DNA of 45,974 nucleotides. Source: CAG-303 sp034172985 (GTDB lineage: Bacteria; Bacillota; Clostridia; Lachnospirales; Lachnospiraceae). The stretch spans positions 1 to 45,974 of the forward strand of contig JAXFDY010000048.1 in assembly GCA_034172985.1 (NCBI GenBank). Reading direction: 5' to 3'. A model generated the notes under the pieces. The model saw only the letters and a program-made list of their open reading frames with translations. It did no database searches and was not told where the DNA came from. Both the position numbers and the translations under genes were made by a program. Shown piece after piece: positions 24,771-32,651 of the stretch. The first letter of the stretch is position 1. Each line of letters starts with the position of its first letter.

Positions 24771-26126
24771 TCATTTCATAATATCATCAATGCCATTCAG
24801 GCCTTTCTGTGTTGTGACAACAATCACATTATCCTTTGGTTTAATCATTTCCTTACCGACAGGCCTAATCACAGTTCCATTACGGTAAATACTGCAAATC
24901 AGAGTATTATCTTTAATTTTTAACTGACTTATCTGCTGATTTGCTACTTTTGCATTGGAACCCACCGTAAATTCTAATGCTTCTACCCGTCCATCCACCA
25001 GACGATACAAGGTTTCCACATTACTGTCATAAGAATTCTGTCTTGATTTTATATAACGCAAAATATATTCTGCTGTAATTTTCTTCGGTGCAATAATATT
25101 TCCCACCGGCATCTCATCCACAACTTCTTCAATGGAAGTTCTTGTAATCTTCACCATACGTTTTGCTTTTGACACCTTATTCACAAATAATGACAACAGA
25201 ATATTTTCTTCATCAGAATTGGTCAAAGCTGCCACAGCGTCCACATTCGTTATATTTTCTTCCATCAAAATATCTCTTTCCGTCACATCGCCATAAATCA
25301 CCATAGCTTCCGGAAGCAAGTCGCTCAGCTCTGCACACCGTTCCAGATTATGTTCTACAATTTTTACATGAATTTTTGATGCAATCAGTAATCTTGCAAG
25401 ATAATAGGATATGGTTCCTCCTCCGGCCAACAATACATTATGAATCGGTTTCGCTTTGATGCCAATCTGTATCAGAAATTGATTGATATATTTAATCGGT
25501 ATAGTGACAGAAATAAAATCTCCTGCCCTCATCACAAAGTTTCCTCGTGGGATAATTACTTCATGATTACGTTCCACAATACAAATCAATACATTGGGAT
25601 TTACTTTTTCAGCCATTTCCATAATACTCAGATTATCTAAGACCGATTTCTCCGGAATCTGGATTTTAATCATATTTACGCGGCCTTTTGCAAATGTGTC
25701 TACCTCCAGGGCAGAAGGAATCTGGATCAATCTTGCGATTTCCGATGCTGCCGCCAGCTCCGGATTAATAGACATAGATAATCCCAGTTCTTCACGAATA
25801 TAGTTAATTTCCTGATAATATTCCGGATTGCGGACTCTCGCAATCGTATGACAATGACCGGCTTTTCTGGCTATCAGACAAGTCAGCATATTAATCTCAT
25901 CCATGTTTGTTACGGCAATCAGAAGATCTGCTTCCTCTACGTTTGCTTCTTTCTGTACACGGTAACTGGTAGCATTTCCTTCTACCCCAAGCACATCATA
26001 TTTTGCCGAAATCATATCAACTAATTTCCCGTCAATATCGATGACGGATACCTCATGCCCTTCGGCAGCAAGTTGTTCTGTCAACGTGCTGCCTACTTTT
26101 CCGCAACCGGCAATGATAATCTTCAT
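24771..26126 (-). CDS. trkA: Trk potassium uptake regulatory protein TrkA
   Basis: 451 aa with two tandem RCK (TrkA-N plus TrkA-C) units. The first Rossmann fold opens with MKIIIAGCGKVGSTLTEQLA and carries DIDG for NAD binding; the second opens near residue 230 with NVLLAGGGTISYYLARLL. It is a soluble ring protein that binds NAD(H) or nucleotides and gates TrkH. The start overlaps the stop of the flavin reductase-rubredoxin gene as ATGA (26123-26126), so translation is likely coupled to that redox protein. Confidence 0.95.
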   Translation of the reverse strand: MKIIIAGCGKVGSTLTEQLAAEGHEVSVIDIDGKLVDMISAKYDVLGVEGNATSYRVQKEANVEEADLLIAVTNMDEINMLTCLIARKAGHCHTIARVRNPEYYQEINYIREELGLSMSINPELAAASEIARLIQIPSALEVDTFAKGRVNMIKIQIPEKSVLDNLSIMEMAEKVNPNVLICIVERNHEVIIPRGNFVMRAGDFISVTIPIKYINQFLIQIGIKAKPIHNVLLAGGGTISYYLARLLIASKIHVKIVEHNLERCAELSDLLPEAMVIYGDVTERDILMEENITNVDAVAALTNSDEENILLSLFVNKVSKAKRMVKITRTSIEEVVDEMPVGNIIAPKKITAEYILRYIKSRQNSYDSNVETLYRLVDGRVEALEFTVGSNAKVANQQISQLKIKDNTLICSIYRNGTVIRPVGKEMIKPKDNVIVVTTQKGLNGIDDIMK

Positions 26127-26749
26127 GAATTTTTCACCTCTTCAAAGTCAGACGCAGGATGCTTGCAGATCGGACAGATAAAATCTTCCGGTAAAGAATC
26201 CCCTTCATATTCATATCCACAGACTGTACATCGAAATACTTTTTTTCCAGTCTCTGTCTCAGGTTTTGGCTGTGGCTTTGGCTTTATATTACTCTGATAA
26301 TATCCATAAGTTGCTGATGGTACCTCACTTAGCACCTCCATATCATCCACTGTTGCAATAAACAATGTATGCGTATCCAGCTCCAGATAATATTCCACAG
26401 TAGCTGATATATAGCCATTTGTACCTTCTGTCACATAATACAGGCCATTTTCACTTCTTTTCATGCCCGAAAAATCTGCAAATTTATCTGCTTCCCTTCC
26501 TGACTGGAAACCAAATCTTTTAAACAAATCAAATTCAGCATCCTCGCTCAAAATAGAAATATTAAATTTTTTTGTATTTTTTATCATATCATGCGTATAA
26601 TTTGCCTTATTGACTGCTATCGTAATGCGATTTGGTGTCGTTGTTACCTGCTGGGCTGTGTTAATAATACAACCATTATCCTTCCCATTTTCTCGTGCAG
26701 TAAGAACAAATAATCCATAAGTCAGTTTATATGCAGTTTTACTATTCAT
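26123..26749 (-). CDS. Flavin reductase-rubredoxin fusion (high-molecular-weight rubredoxin type)
   Basis: 208 aa. Residues 1-150 are a flavin-reductase-like FMN-binding split-barrel domain (YGLFVLTARENGKDNGCIIN, PNRITIAVNKANYTHDMI, FNISILSED). After a Pro/Lys linker (about 152-165, PKPQPKPETETG) a rubredoxin domain follows with both iron-binding pairs, FRCTVCGYEYEGDSLPEDF and CPICKHPASDFEEV. Such two-domain proteins of anaerobes pass electrons from NADH via FMN and rubredoxin iron to flavodiiron-type oxygen or NO reductases. No flavodiiron partner is in the window. The rubredoxin loop is short, as in these fusions. It follows the P-type ATPase by 19 bp and overlaps trkA by 4 nt. Confidence 0.92.
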   Translation of the reverse strand: MNSKTAYKLTYGLFVLTARENGKDNGCIINTAQQVTTTPNRITIAVNKANYTHDMIKNTKKFNISILSEDAEFDLFKRFGFQSGREADKFADFSGMKRSENGLYYVTEGTNGYISATVEYYLELDTHTLFIATVDDMEVLSEVPSATYGYYQSNIKPKPQPKPETETGKKVFRCTVCGYEYEGDSLPEDFICPICKHPASDFEEVKNS

Positions 26750-26768
26750 AGTAATGCCTCCTCTATTA

Positions 26769-29348
26769 TTAAATTAACTTTAATGCTTTTACAATTTCCA
26801 TAACTACCACAGGAACAAAAATCAGCCCTAATGCTATCAGATAAAGTCTGACCGGAAGAATCATCAGAGCAAATGCAATATTCAATGGTGTGAACAACAC
26901 AAGTAATACCAGAATAAGTGACAATGCTGCTGACATATTTAATTTTTTATTTGTAAACGGTCCGATTTTAAACAAAGAATGTTCCGAACGCATATTAAAG
27001 GACTGAACCACCTGAGACAACGCCAGCACCATAAATGCCATCGTCTGTCCACCGGCTACTTCTCCTGTAACAATTTCTCCTATCTTATATGCCGCAAGTG
27101 CAAGGAATCCAAACATGAATCCCTGTAAAACAATCCGTACACCATATCCATGTGCAAAAATACTTTCATCTTTTGGCTTTGGTTTTTCCTCCATAATATC
27201 ATCTTCCACTTTTTCCATACCAAGAGCAATGGCCGGAAGACTATCTGTCACAAGGTTAATCCATAACAACTGCATAGACAGCAAAGGTGTTTTATGCCAG
27301 AGAATCATGGCCAGAAAAACAGCAATTACTTCGCCAATATTTGTTCCGAGAAGATAACCAACCACCTTCTTAATGTTAGAATAGATGCCTCTTCCCTCTT
27401 TTACCGCCTGAACAATCGTGGCGAAATTATCATCTGTCAATGTCATATCTGCAGCACCCTTTGCTACATCTGTACCGGTAATGCCCATAGCACATCCAAT
27501 ATCTGCCGCTTTCAAAGCCGGTGCATCATTTACGCCATCTCCCGTCATAGACACTACCTGGCCTTTTCTCTGCCATGCCTTTACGATACGAATCTTATTC
27601 TCCGGAGACACACGGGCATACACAGAAATCTGTTCCACGCGCCGGTCAAGTTCCGAATCCGTCATTGCATCCAGCTCTGCTCCCGTAATTGCTTCATCAC
27701 CGTCTTCCATAATCCCAAGTGCTTTGGCAATGGCTGCTGCCGTCACCACATGATCTCCCGTAATCATAACCGGTTTAATGCCTGCTTTTCTGCACTCCTT
27801 CACAGCCTCTGCAGCTTCTGCCCGAGGCGGATCAATCATACCCACCAGACCCATGAGATTCAAACCGCATTCCATTTCCTCCGGAGTAATGTTTTCCGGA
27901 ATGTCATCAATTTCCTTATATGCAACTGCCAGTACACGAAGGGCATTCTGACTCATCTCTTCGTTTATCCGCCTTGCTTTTTCTATATCTCCCGTGATAC
28001 AGCGGGAAGCCATAATATCAAAAGCACCTTTTACAATAACAACCAATTTTCCATCAATTTTATGGATTGCTGTCATTAATTTTCTGTCAGAATCAAAAGG
28101 AATTTCTCCTTCTCTTGGATATTTCCCGAATAATTCATCTTTTGCGAGTCCGTTTTTATGCGCAGCATAAATAATAGATGTCTCCGTAGGATCTCCAATA
28201 TGCTGTTCTTTTTCACCATCAAAAATCACAGCTCCATCACAGCATAAAGTTCCATAGGTCAGTAGCTTTTTCACTTCCTGTGAATCATTGTATGTGATAT
28301 CTTCCAACTCACCGCCATCCACATATGCCTTTACCAGTGTCATCCGATTCTGTGTCAGTGTTCCCGTTTTGTCAGAACAGATAATCGACGCACTTCCCAG
28401 TGTTTCCACCGCCGGAAGACTTCTGATAATGGCATTCTGTTTTACCATTCGCTGTACACCGATAGATAGCACCACTGTAACAATCGCAGGTAATCCTTCA
28501 GGAATAGCTGAAACTGCCAGAGATACTGCCGTCATAAAGATATCCATGGCAGGAATTCCATTGAAAACACCGATTACAAAAATAATCCCACATGCTGCTA
28601 AAGCCATAACACCCAGATACCGGCCCAATTGAGCCAATTTTCGCTGTAACGGTGTCTGGCCATCTTCTTCGCTATCGAGAAGATTTGCTATCTTACCCAT
28701 CTCAGTATCCATACCTGTAGCTACTACGACAGCTGTTGCCGTTCCATAGGTAATACTGCAGCCGGAGAAAACCATATTTGTACGGTCACCAATCGGTGCA
28801 TTGTCCTCCACAACTGCCTCTGCGTCTTTTTCTGATGGTACGGATTCTCCAGTGAGTGCCGACTCTTCACTTTTCAGGCTTACACTATGAATCAATCTCG
28901 CATCCGCCGGAACAAAATCTCCTGCTTCCAGATGAATCACATCTCCCGTTACCAATTGTGACGCATCAATCACCCGTTCAACTCCATCACGGATCACCCT
29001 TGCATGGGGTGCCGCCAGTCCTTTCAATGCATCAAGAGCTTTTTCCGCCTTGTTTTCCTGCATTACACCAATCACGGCATTCAATATGACAATTAATAAA
29101 ATCAATACCGGCTCAAAAAATTCCTTTGGTTCACCTTCTACACACGCAATTACAAAGGATACTGCTGCCGCTGCAAGAAGAATTAAAATCATCACATCTT
29201 TAAACTGCTCCGCAAATCTTTGTACATTACTTTTCTTTTTCTTCTCACGAAGTCTGTTCTCCCCCTGCTGCTCCAGCCTTTTTTCTGCCTCCTTTCCTGT
29301 CAGTCCCTTAGACAGATCAGCATCCGGTTCTCCGCTAAAATACAACAT
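26769..29348 (-). CDS. Calcium-type P-type ATPase (P2 class)
   Basis: 859 aa, full-length cation pump. It has an N-terminal cation-ATPase domain, the actuator motif TGESVPSEKD, the M4 ion-site motif VSAIPEGLPAIVTV, the phosphorylation site SDKTGTLTQNRM, nucleotide-binding KGAFD, TGD, and the hinge MTGDGVNDAPALKAADIG. The C-terminal six-helix cation-ATPase domain is complete. PEGL in M4 and the overall length point to SERCA/PMCA-like Ca2+ export, though Mn2+ cannot be excluded. It has its own promoter (29382-29410) with a palindrome next to the -10. It heads the unit with flavin reductase-rubredoxin, trkA and trkH. Confidence 0.94.
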   Translation of the reverse strand: MLYFSGEPDADLSKGLTGKEAEKRLEQQGENRLREKKKKSNVQRFAEQFKDVMILILLAAAAVSFVIACVEGEPKEFFEPVLILLIVILNAVIGVMQENKAEKALDALKGLAAPHARVIRDGVERVIDASQLVTGDVIHLEAGDFVPADARLIHSVSLKSEESALTGESVPSEKDAEAVVEDNAPIGDRTNMVFSGCSITYGTATAVVVATGMDTEMGKIANLLDSEEDGQTPLQRKLAQLGRYLGVMALAACGIIFVIGVFNGIPAMDIFMTAVSLAVSAIPEGLPAIVTVVLSIGVQRMVKQNAIIRSLPAVETLGSASIICSDKTGTLTQNRMTLVKAYVDGGELEDITYNDSQEVKKLLTYGTLCCDGAVIFDGEKEQHIGDPTETSIIYAAHKNGLAKDELFGKYPREGEIPFDSDRKLMTAIHKIDGKLVVIVKGAFDIMASRCITGDIEKARRINEEMSQNALRVLAVAYKEIDDIPENITPEEMECGLNLMGLVGMIDPPRAEAAEAVKECRKAGIKPVMITGDHVVTAAAIAKALGIMEDGDEAITGAELDAMTDSELDRRVEQISVYARVSPENKIRIVKAWQRKGQVVSMTGDGVNDAPALKAADIGCAMGITGTDVAKGAADMTLTDDNFATIVQAVKEGRGIYSNIKKVVGYLLGTNIGEVIAVFLAMILWHKTPLLSMQLLWINLVTDSLPAIALGMEKVEDDIMEEKPKPKDESIFAHGYGVRIVLQGFMFGFLALAAYKIGEIVTGEVAGGQTMAFMVLALSQVVQSFNMRSEHSLFKIGPFTNKKLNMSAALSLILVLLVLFTPLNIAFALMILPVRLYLIALGLIFVPVVVMEIVKALKLI

Positions 29349-29367
29349 AAAACATCTCCCTTACCAT

Positions 29368-29383
29368 ATGATATTGTTATCAT
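29368..29383. promoter_or_regulatory. Operator-like palindrome at the P-type ATPase promoter
   Basis: A perfect 6-bp inverted repeat, ATGATA-TTGT-TATCAT, touches the -10 box of the ATPase promoter. A repressor bound here would cover the start of transcription. The half-sites recall Fur-family boxes, but spacing is one base shorter than the usual 7-1-7 layout, so the regulator is unknown. Confidence 0.35.
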
Positions 29384-29410
29384 TATAAACGAACCCTTCG
29401 ATAAACTCAA
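29382..29410 (-). promoter_or_regulatory. Sigma-A-type promoter of the P-type ATPase unit
   Basis: On the minus strand TTGAGT (29405-29410), a 17-bp spacer and a perfect TATAAT (29382-29387). The -35 overlaps the 3' end of the HD-domain gene. The start codon lies about 33 bp past the -10. Confidence 0.6.
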
Positions 29411-30003
29411 TTGTTTTTTATCTTTCCATCTGTTACATTTGGCTCAACAAAATTTTCGTACGCATATTTCCACAGGCTCTCGGAGCCTTCTGCCGTCCGC
29501 TTATTTCTACCAAGAATCTGACTCAGGCAGACCCCTTTTTCACTCCAGCTCTTTCCATGGCTGGCATCATTTTGCATAATCGGCTGAATATTATCCATAG
29601 CATGGGCAAACTTGGCCTCCGGCGTCTCCCATTTTTCAAATTCTTCCCATAAATCCCTAAAATATTTCTGCTGGTCTTCCGGAAGCAATCCGAAAATACG
29701 CTCTGCCGCACTTTCTTCCCGTTCACGCTGTGTCTTTTTCCCCTCTTCATCATAAGCATATGTATCTCCCGCATCGATTTCCACTATGTCATGAATCAGC
29801 AGCATGGTAACTGTTTTTAAAACATCCACATCCTCCCGGGCATACTCCTGCAGCAGAATGGCCATAAGAGCGATATGCCATGCATGTTCCGCATCATTCT
29901 CCTTTCTTGAGCCATCCGTCAGATATGTCTGCCTGCCTATCTGCTTTTCCTTATCAATTTCTCTGCAAAATGCCATCTGTTTATTCAGTCTGTCCCAGTT
30001 CAT
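29407..30003 (-). CDS. HD-domain phosphohydrolase (YfbR/HDDC2-like)
   Basis: 198 aa with the metal-binding HD pattern: His in EHAWHIALMAILL, the paired HD in LLIHDIVEIDAGDTYAYDE and a distal Asp in FAHAMDNIQPIMQN. This is the HD_3 / YfbR family, 5'-nucleotidases acting on deoxyribonucleoside monophosphates in the cytoplasm. The closest group is the ~190-aa HDDC2-type. It lies between a terminator-like hairpin downstream of the CheX-receiver gene and the ATPase promoter, with no clear promoter of its own seen. Its ribosome site (GAGAGTAGG before the ATG) is weak. Substrate specificity is inference from the family. Confidence 0.85.
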   Translation of the reverse strand: MNWDRLNKQMAFCREIDKEKQIGRQTYLTDGSRKENDAEHAWHIALMAILLQEYAREDVDVLKTVTMLLIHDIVEIDAGDTYAYDEEGKKTQREREESAAERIFGLLPEDQQKYFRDLWEEFEKWETPEAKFAHAMDNIQPIMQNDASHGKSWSEKGVCLSQILGRNKRTAEGSESLWKYAYENFVEPNVTDGKIKNN

Positions 30004-30051
30004 CCTACTCTCACTTTCTAAATGTCATGGTGGTTTCATAATAGAAATGAA

Positions 30052-30071
30052 GCCCATGATGCTTCACGGGC
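30052..30071 (-). terminator. Hairpin after the CheX-receiver gene
   Basis: GCCCGTGA-AGCA-TCATGGGC on the minus strand forms an 8-bp stem (one G-T pair) beginning 15 bases after the stop of the response-regulator gene. It is followed by TTCATTTCTATT. The T-tract is imperfect, so efficiency is uncertain. Confidence 0.55.
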
Positions 30072-30086
30072 CCCATATCTTACTTT

Positions 30087-31388
30087 TTAAATCAACTCTT
30101 CAATTGCTTTTTTCAATTCTTCTTTTTCGAAAGGTTTCATTATGAACTTCTCTGCCCCCAGCTTCAAAGCTTCAATCACCTTTGACTGCTGACCTGCTGC
30201 CGTAACCATAATAACCTTTGCCTTCTTATCATATGCCTTAATCTCTTTTAAAGCTTCGATACCGTCCATCTCCGGCATGGTAATATCTAATGTCAATATA
30301 TCCGGATTACATCTCTTATATTCTTCGACACCCTCCAGACCATTCACAGCCTCACCGACTACCTGATATCCCATATCTTCCAAAATGCCCCGCAATGTCT
30401 TTCTGATAAAGATAGAATCATCAACAATGACTACTGTGCCTTTACCTTTATCTGCTGCACTGCTTGTCTCCTGCTTTTTGATTTCATACACATAAGGTTC
30501 CTGCCCTACTGTCACATCCGCATCCACGGAAATAAATACTTTTAATTCCTTTCCATGTACATACATCGGAATAAGATATCCTTCACCTTCTGCCGTCTGG
30601 TCGAGATAAATAAATGGAGGTTCCATATCTACGTTGACACTGCGATCGCTAAGGTCTGTGGCCAGCAAACCGTTACAGATATTTGAAAATTCCCCGATGG
30701 CATCATACATTTCATTTCCCAGATTTTCCGGAACAGTTCCTGAATAATCTGATGCCAGCAGTGCGATTCCCTCATCATCTGTATCTCCCACAAATCCCAG
30801 TACAATATTGCTGTCTCCAACTAAGCGCTGTCCCACAAAACATTTGTAATCAAACGCATTGACTTTCTGCACCTTTCCAATATAAAAATCAGAAGTTGCG
30901 AATCTGACCATATTTCTCATCACCAAAGCCATCAATTCCGTTACATAAGGTTTTGAAGCATATACAAAGATTGGTACAACCTCGTCAAAATTATCTTCTT
31001 TTAACGCTTTCAATTCCTCTGCGGAAAATCCGTATTGTTTCTTAAAGTCTTCTGCCAACTGTTCAATTCTGTCTAATGGAAGATTTGGCCGTTCCATTAA
31101 GAGCTGTAAAAACTTCATATACGCATTTCCCTGTTTGGAAAGCAGTTCTCCGACCTGTGCTTCCGTAAGATATCCCTGTTCCACAGCAATATCACCAAAT
31201 CTTTTATCCATCTGCACCTGCAGATGATTGACCTCTTCTACCTGTTTTTCATCCATCAAGCCTTCTGCCACAGCTATAGTTCCCAGCCGAACCCTTTCTG
31301 CATTCTGCTTCTCAAAAATTTCATTCAGCTCGTCTCCGGTCACGACTCCCTGCTCTACTAAATATTTTCCGAATAACTGATTAAACAT
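30087..31388 (-). CDS. Response regulator with triple MshEN-like repeats, CheX domain and receiver
   Basis: 433 aa from the ATG at 31388, chosen because AGAGGAG lies seven bases upstream; the frame from 31412 has no ribosome site. Residues 1-90 hold three 29-residue repeats with G-x6-G-x6-[LV]-x6-Q (G7-G14-L21-Q28; G36-G43-V50-Q57; G65-G72-V79-Q86). The second and third have an Arg two residues before the first Gly, as in c-di-GMP-binding MshEN motifs. Residues about 140-290 resemble a CheX/CheC-type phosphatase domain (EMYDAIGEFSNICNGLLAT). From 317 a CheY-like receiver follows, with acidic pair D323-D324, phospho-acceptor D368 in LTLDITMPEMDG and K418. The likely role is phospho-signal control linked to a second messenger, perhaps of pili. 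No histidine kinase is in the window. Confidence 0.82.
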   Translation of the reverse strand: MFNQLFGKYLVEQGVVTGDELNEIFEKQNAERVRLGTIAVAEGLMDEKQVEEVNHLQVQMDKRFGDIAVEQGYLTEAQVGELLSKQGNAYMKFLQLLMERPNLPLDRIEQLAEDFKKQYGFSAEELKALKEDNFDEVVPIFVYASKPYVTELMALVMRNMVRFATSDFYIGKVQKVNAFDYKCFVGQRLVGDSNIVLGFVGDTDDEGIALLASDYSGTVPENLGNEMYDAIGEFSNICNGLLATDLSDRSVNVDMEPPFIYLDQTAEGEGYLIPMYVHGKELKVFISVDADVTVGQEPYVYEIKKQETSSAADKGKGTVVIVDDSIFIRKTLRGILEDMGYQVVGEAVNGLEGVEEYKRCNPDILTLDITMPEMDGIEALKEIKAYDKKAKVIMVTAAGQQSKVIEALKLGAEKFIMKPFEKEELKKAIEELI

Positions 31389-31432
31389 ACCACTACTCCT
31401 CTTATTTTTCATAACAATTTACTGCTATTTGT

Positions 31433-31461
31433 AATATAACACTTTTTGTCATTTTTTTCAA
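31433..31461 (-). promoter_or_regulatory. Sigma-A-type promoter of the CheX-receiver gene
   Basis: On the minus strand TTGAAA (31456-31461), 17 bp, TATATT (31433-31438). It lies in the short gap after the hydrolase gene and would give a leader of about 38 nt to the ATG at 31388. Confidence 0.5.
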
Positions 31462-31468
31462 TATTTTT

Positions 31469-32437
31469 CTATTTTAAAGGAGTTGTTTGTGCATTTGTAC
31501 CAATTTGTTTTTGCATCCATTTGAAAATATCCTGTTGAACCATATCTTTATCTGTCTCATTTAATATTTCATGTCTGTCATCCTTATATAATTTACAGGA
31601 AACATCTTTCATTCCAGCCTTTTGAAACATACGATATACCTTTGTGACTCCTTTTCCCAAATTACCTACAGGATCGTTTTCGCCCGAAAAGAAAGCCACC
31701 GGCAATTCCTTCGGTATTTTATTAATATTTTTCTGTCTGCAGTCATATTTTACCGCACACAGCAATGCCTGATATCCATTTAAGGTAAACATAAATGTAC
31801 AATCCGGTCTGGAATAATATTCTTCTACTTTTTTCTGATCTTTTGTCAGCCAGCTATTTGAAAAATCTTTACCTGTCAGATCAAATTGCCTGTACGGCCG
31901 GGAATAAAGTATATTTTGAGCCAGATGACTTCTATGGCGGTCTCCATAAATCGTTTTTAATATATTCAAAACCACAAAAGCCGCATCCACCGCAATCGGC
32001 GCCACATATCCTGTTCCCATTATAATTGCTCCTGATAACCCCTGTGCATAAAGGGTAATATATTTTCGCAGCATATATGATCCCATACTATGTGCCATCA
32101 TAAAATATGGCAGAGGTTTGTTTTCACTCTGGATGATATTTCTAAGTGTATGCATATCCTGCACAAGTACCTGATCCGGGTGATTTGTTCCCATATAGCC
32201 CCAATCTTTCTGGTCATTAACGGATTTCCCATGTCCCACATGATCATGACCCACCACAAGAATTCCCTGTTCATTCAGAAAGCTGGCAAAATCATCATAT
32301 CTGTCTATATATTCTATCATTCCATGGGTAATCTGAAGGATTGCATGATATTCACCATCCTCCGGAATCCATTTTACCGCATGTACGTTTGTTGTTTTAT
32401 TGGCGGATAAAAACGTAATCTCTTCTTTTCTGCCCAT
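31469..32437 (-). CDS. Alpha/beta hydrolase (monoacylglycerol-lipase/lysophospholipase-like)
   Basis: 322 aa serine hydrolase of the Hydrolase_4 group. The nucleophile Ser is in the elbow MAHSMGSYMLRKY, the oxyanion region shows QITHGMIEYIDRYDDFA, GHDHVGHGKS matches the conserved loop of this group, the acid is likely Asp in FFSGENDPVG and the His is in KDDRHEILNETD. No signal peptide, so it is cytoplasmic. AAAGGA lies seven bases before the ATG. In an uninterrupted genome this gene would begin about 26 bp after the ABC-class ATPase stop, but the 177-bp palindrome now separates them, which may lower its expression. The natural ester is unknown. Confidence 0.88.
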   Translation of the reverse strand: MGRKEEITFLSANKTTNVHAVKWIPEDGEYHAILQITHGMIEYIDRYDDFASFLNEQGILVVGHDHVGHGKSVNDQKDWGYMGTNHPDQVLVQDMHTLRNIIQSENKPLPYFMMAHSMGSYMLRKYITLYAQGLSGAIIMGTGYVAPIAVDAAFVVLNILKTIYGDRHRSHLAQNILYSRPYRQFDLTGKDFSNSWLTKDQKKVEEYYSRPDCTFMFTLNGYQALLCAVKYDCRQKNINKIPKELPVAFFSGENDPVGNLGKGVTKVYRMFQKAGMKDVSCKLYKDDRHEILNETDKDMVQQDIFKWMQKQIGTNAQTTPLK

Positions 32438-32454
32438 ATGTGCATCCTTTCTCT

Positions 32455-32467
32455 ATATTATTTTTAT
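32455..32467. repeat. Left 13-bp direct repeat flanking the palindrome
   Basis: ATATTATTTTTAT, identical to 32639-32651 on the other side of the palindromic element. It is read as a target-site duplication. Confidence 0.75.
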
Positions 32468-32641
32468 AGGCGTTTGCGAAACTCTTTAGGAAGAGGACTA
32501 TATGTCTATGTATTGCGACTTTGGGCGGACAAATCAGTTGAAGTGTACGTCAAAGACGAACAATTCAACTGATTTGTCCGAAACAATGGAGTGAGAATAG
32601 ACATATAGTCCTCTTCCTAAAGAGTTTCGCAAACGCCTATA
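32465..32641. mobile_element. Nested palindromic insertion element (MITE-like), 177 bp
   Basis: The outer arms 32465-32509 and 32597-32641 are perfect 45-bp inverted repeats with outer ends TATAGGCGTTTGCGAAAC. Inside, after 16 unpaired bases on each side, a second perfect 17-bp inverted repeat runs 32526-32542 and 32564-32580. In its centre CGTC-AAA-GACG (32548-32558) forms a third stem. The whole unit is therefore a single long imperfect hairpin with one symmetric internal loop. It has no reading frame of note and is flanked by 13-bp direct repeats. The features fit a non-autonomous miniature inverted-repeat element. The parent transposase is not in the window and the family is not identified. 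It lies between the stop of the ABC-class ATPase and the start of the hydrolase, so the operon mRNA would carry the hairpin, a likely RNase III target. Confidence 0.75.
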
Positions 32642-32651
32642 TTATTTTTAT
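32639..32651. repeat. Right 13-bp direct repeat flanking the palindrome
   Basis: ATATTATTTTTAT, identical to 32455-32467. It contains the TAA stop codon (32648-32650, minus strand) of the ABC-class ATPase, so the inferred insertion duplicated the end of that gene without changing its protein. Confidence 0.75.

Noticed and set aside
27294..28079. 261-codon open frame on the plus strand
   Set aside because: It lies wholly antisense to the P-type ATPase, which is intact with all motifs. The frame has low-complexity Cys/His-rich content and no ribosome site.
32465..32641. Palindrome as integron attC site, retron RNA or CRISPR-like repeat
   Set aside because: There is no integrase, reverse transcriptase or repeat-spacer array nearby. 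The 13-bp flanking duplications fit insertion better.
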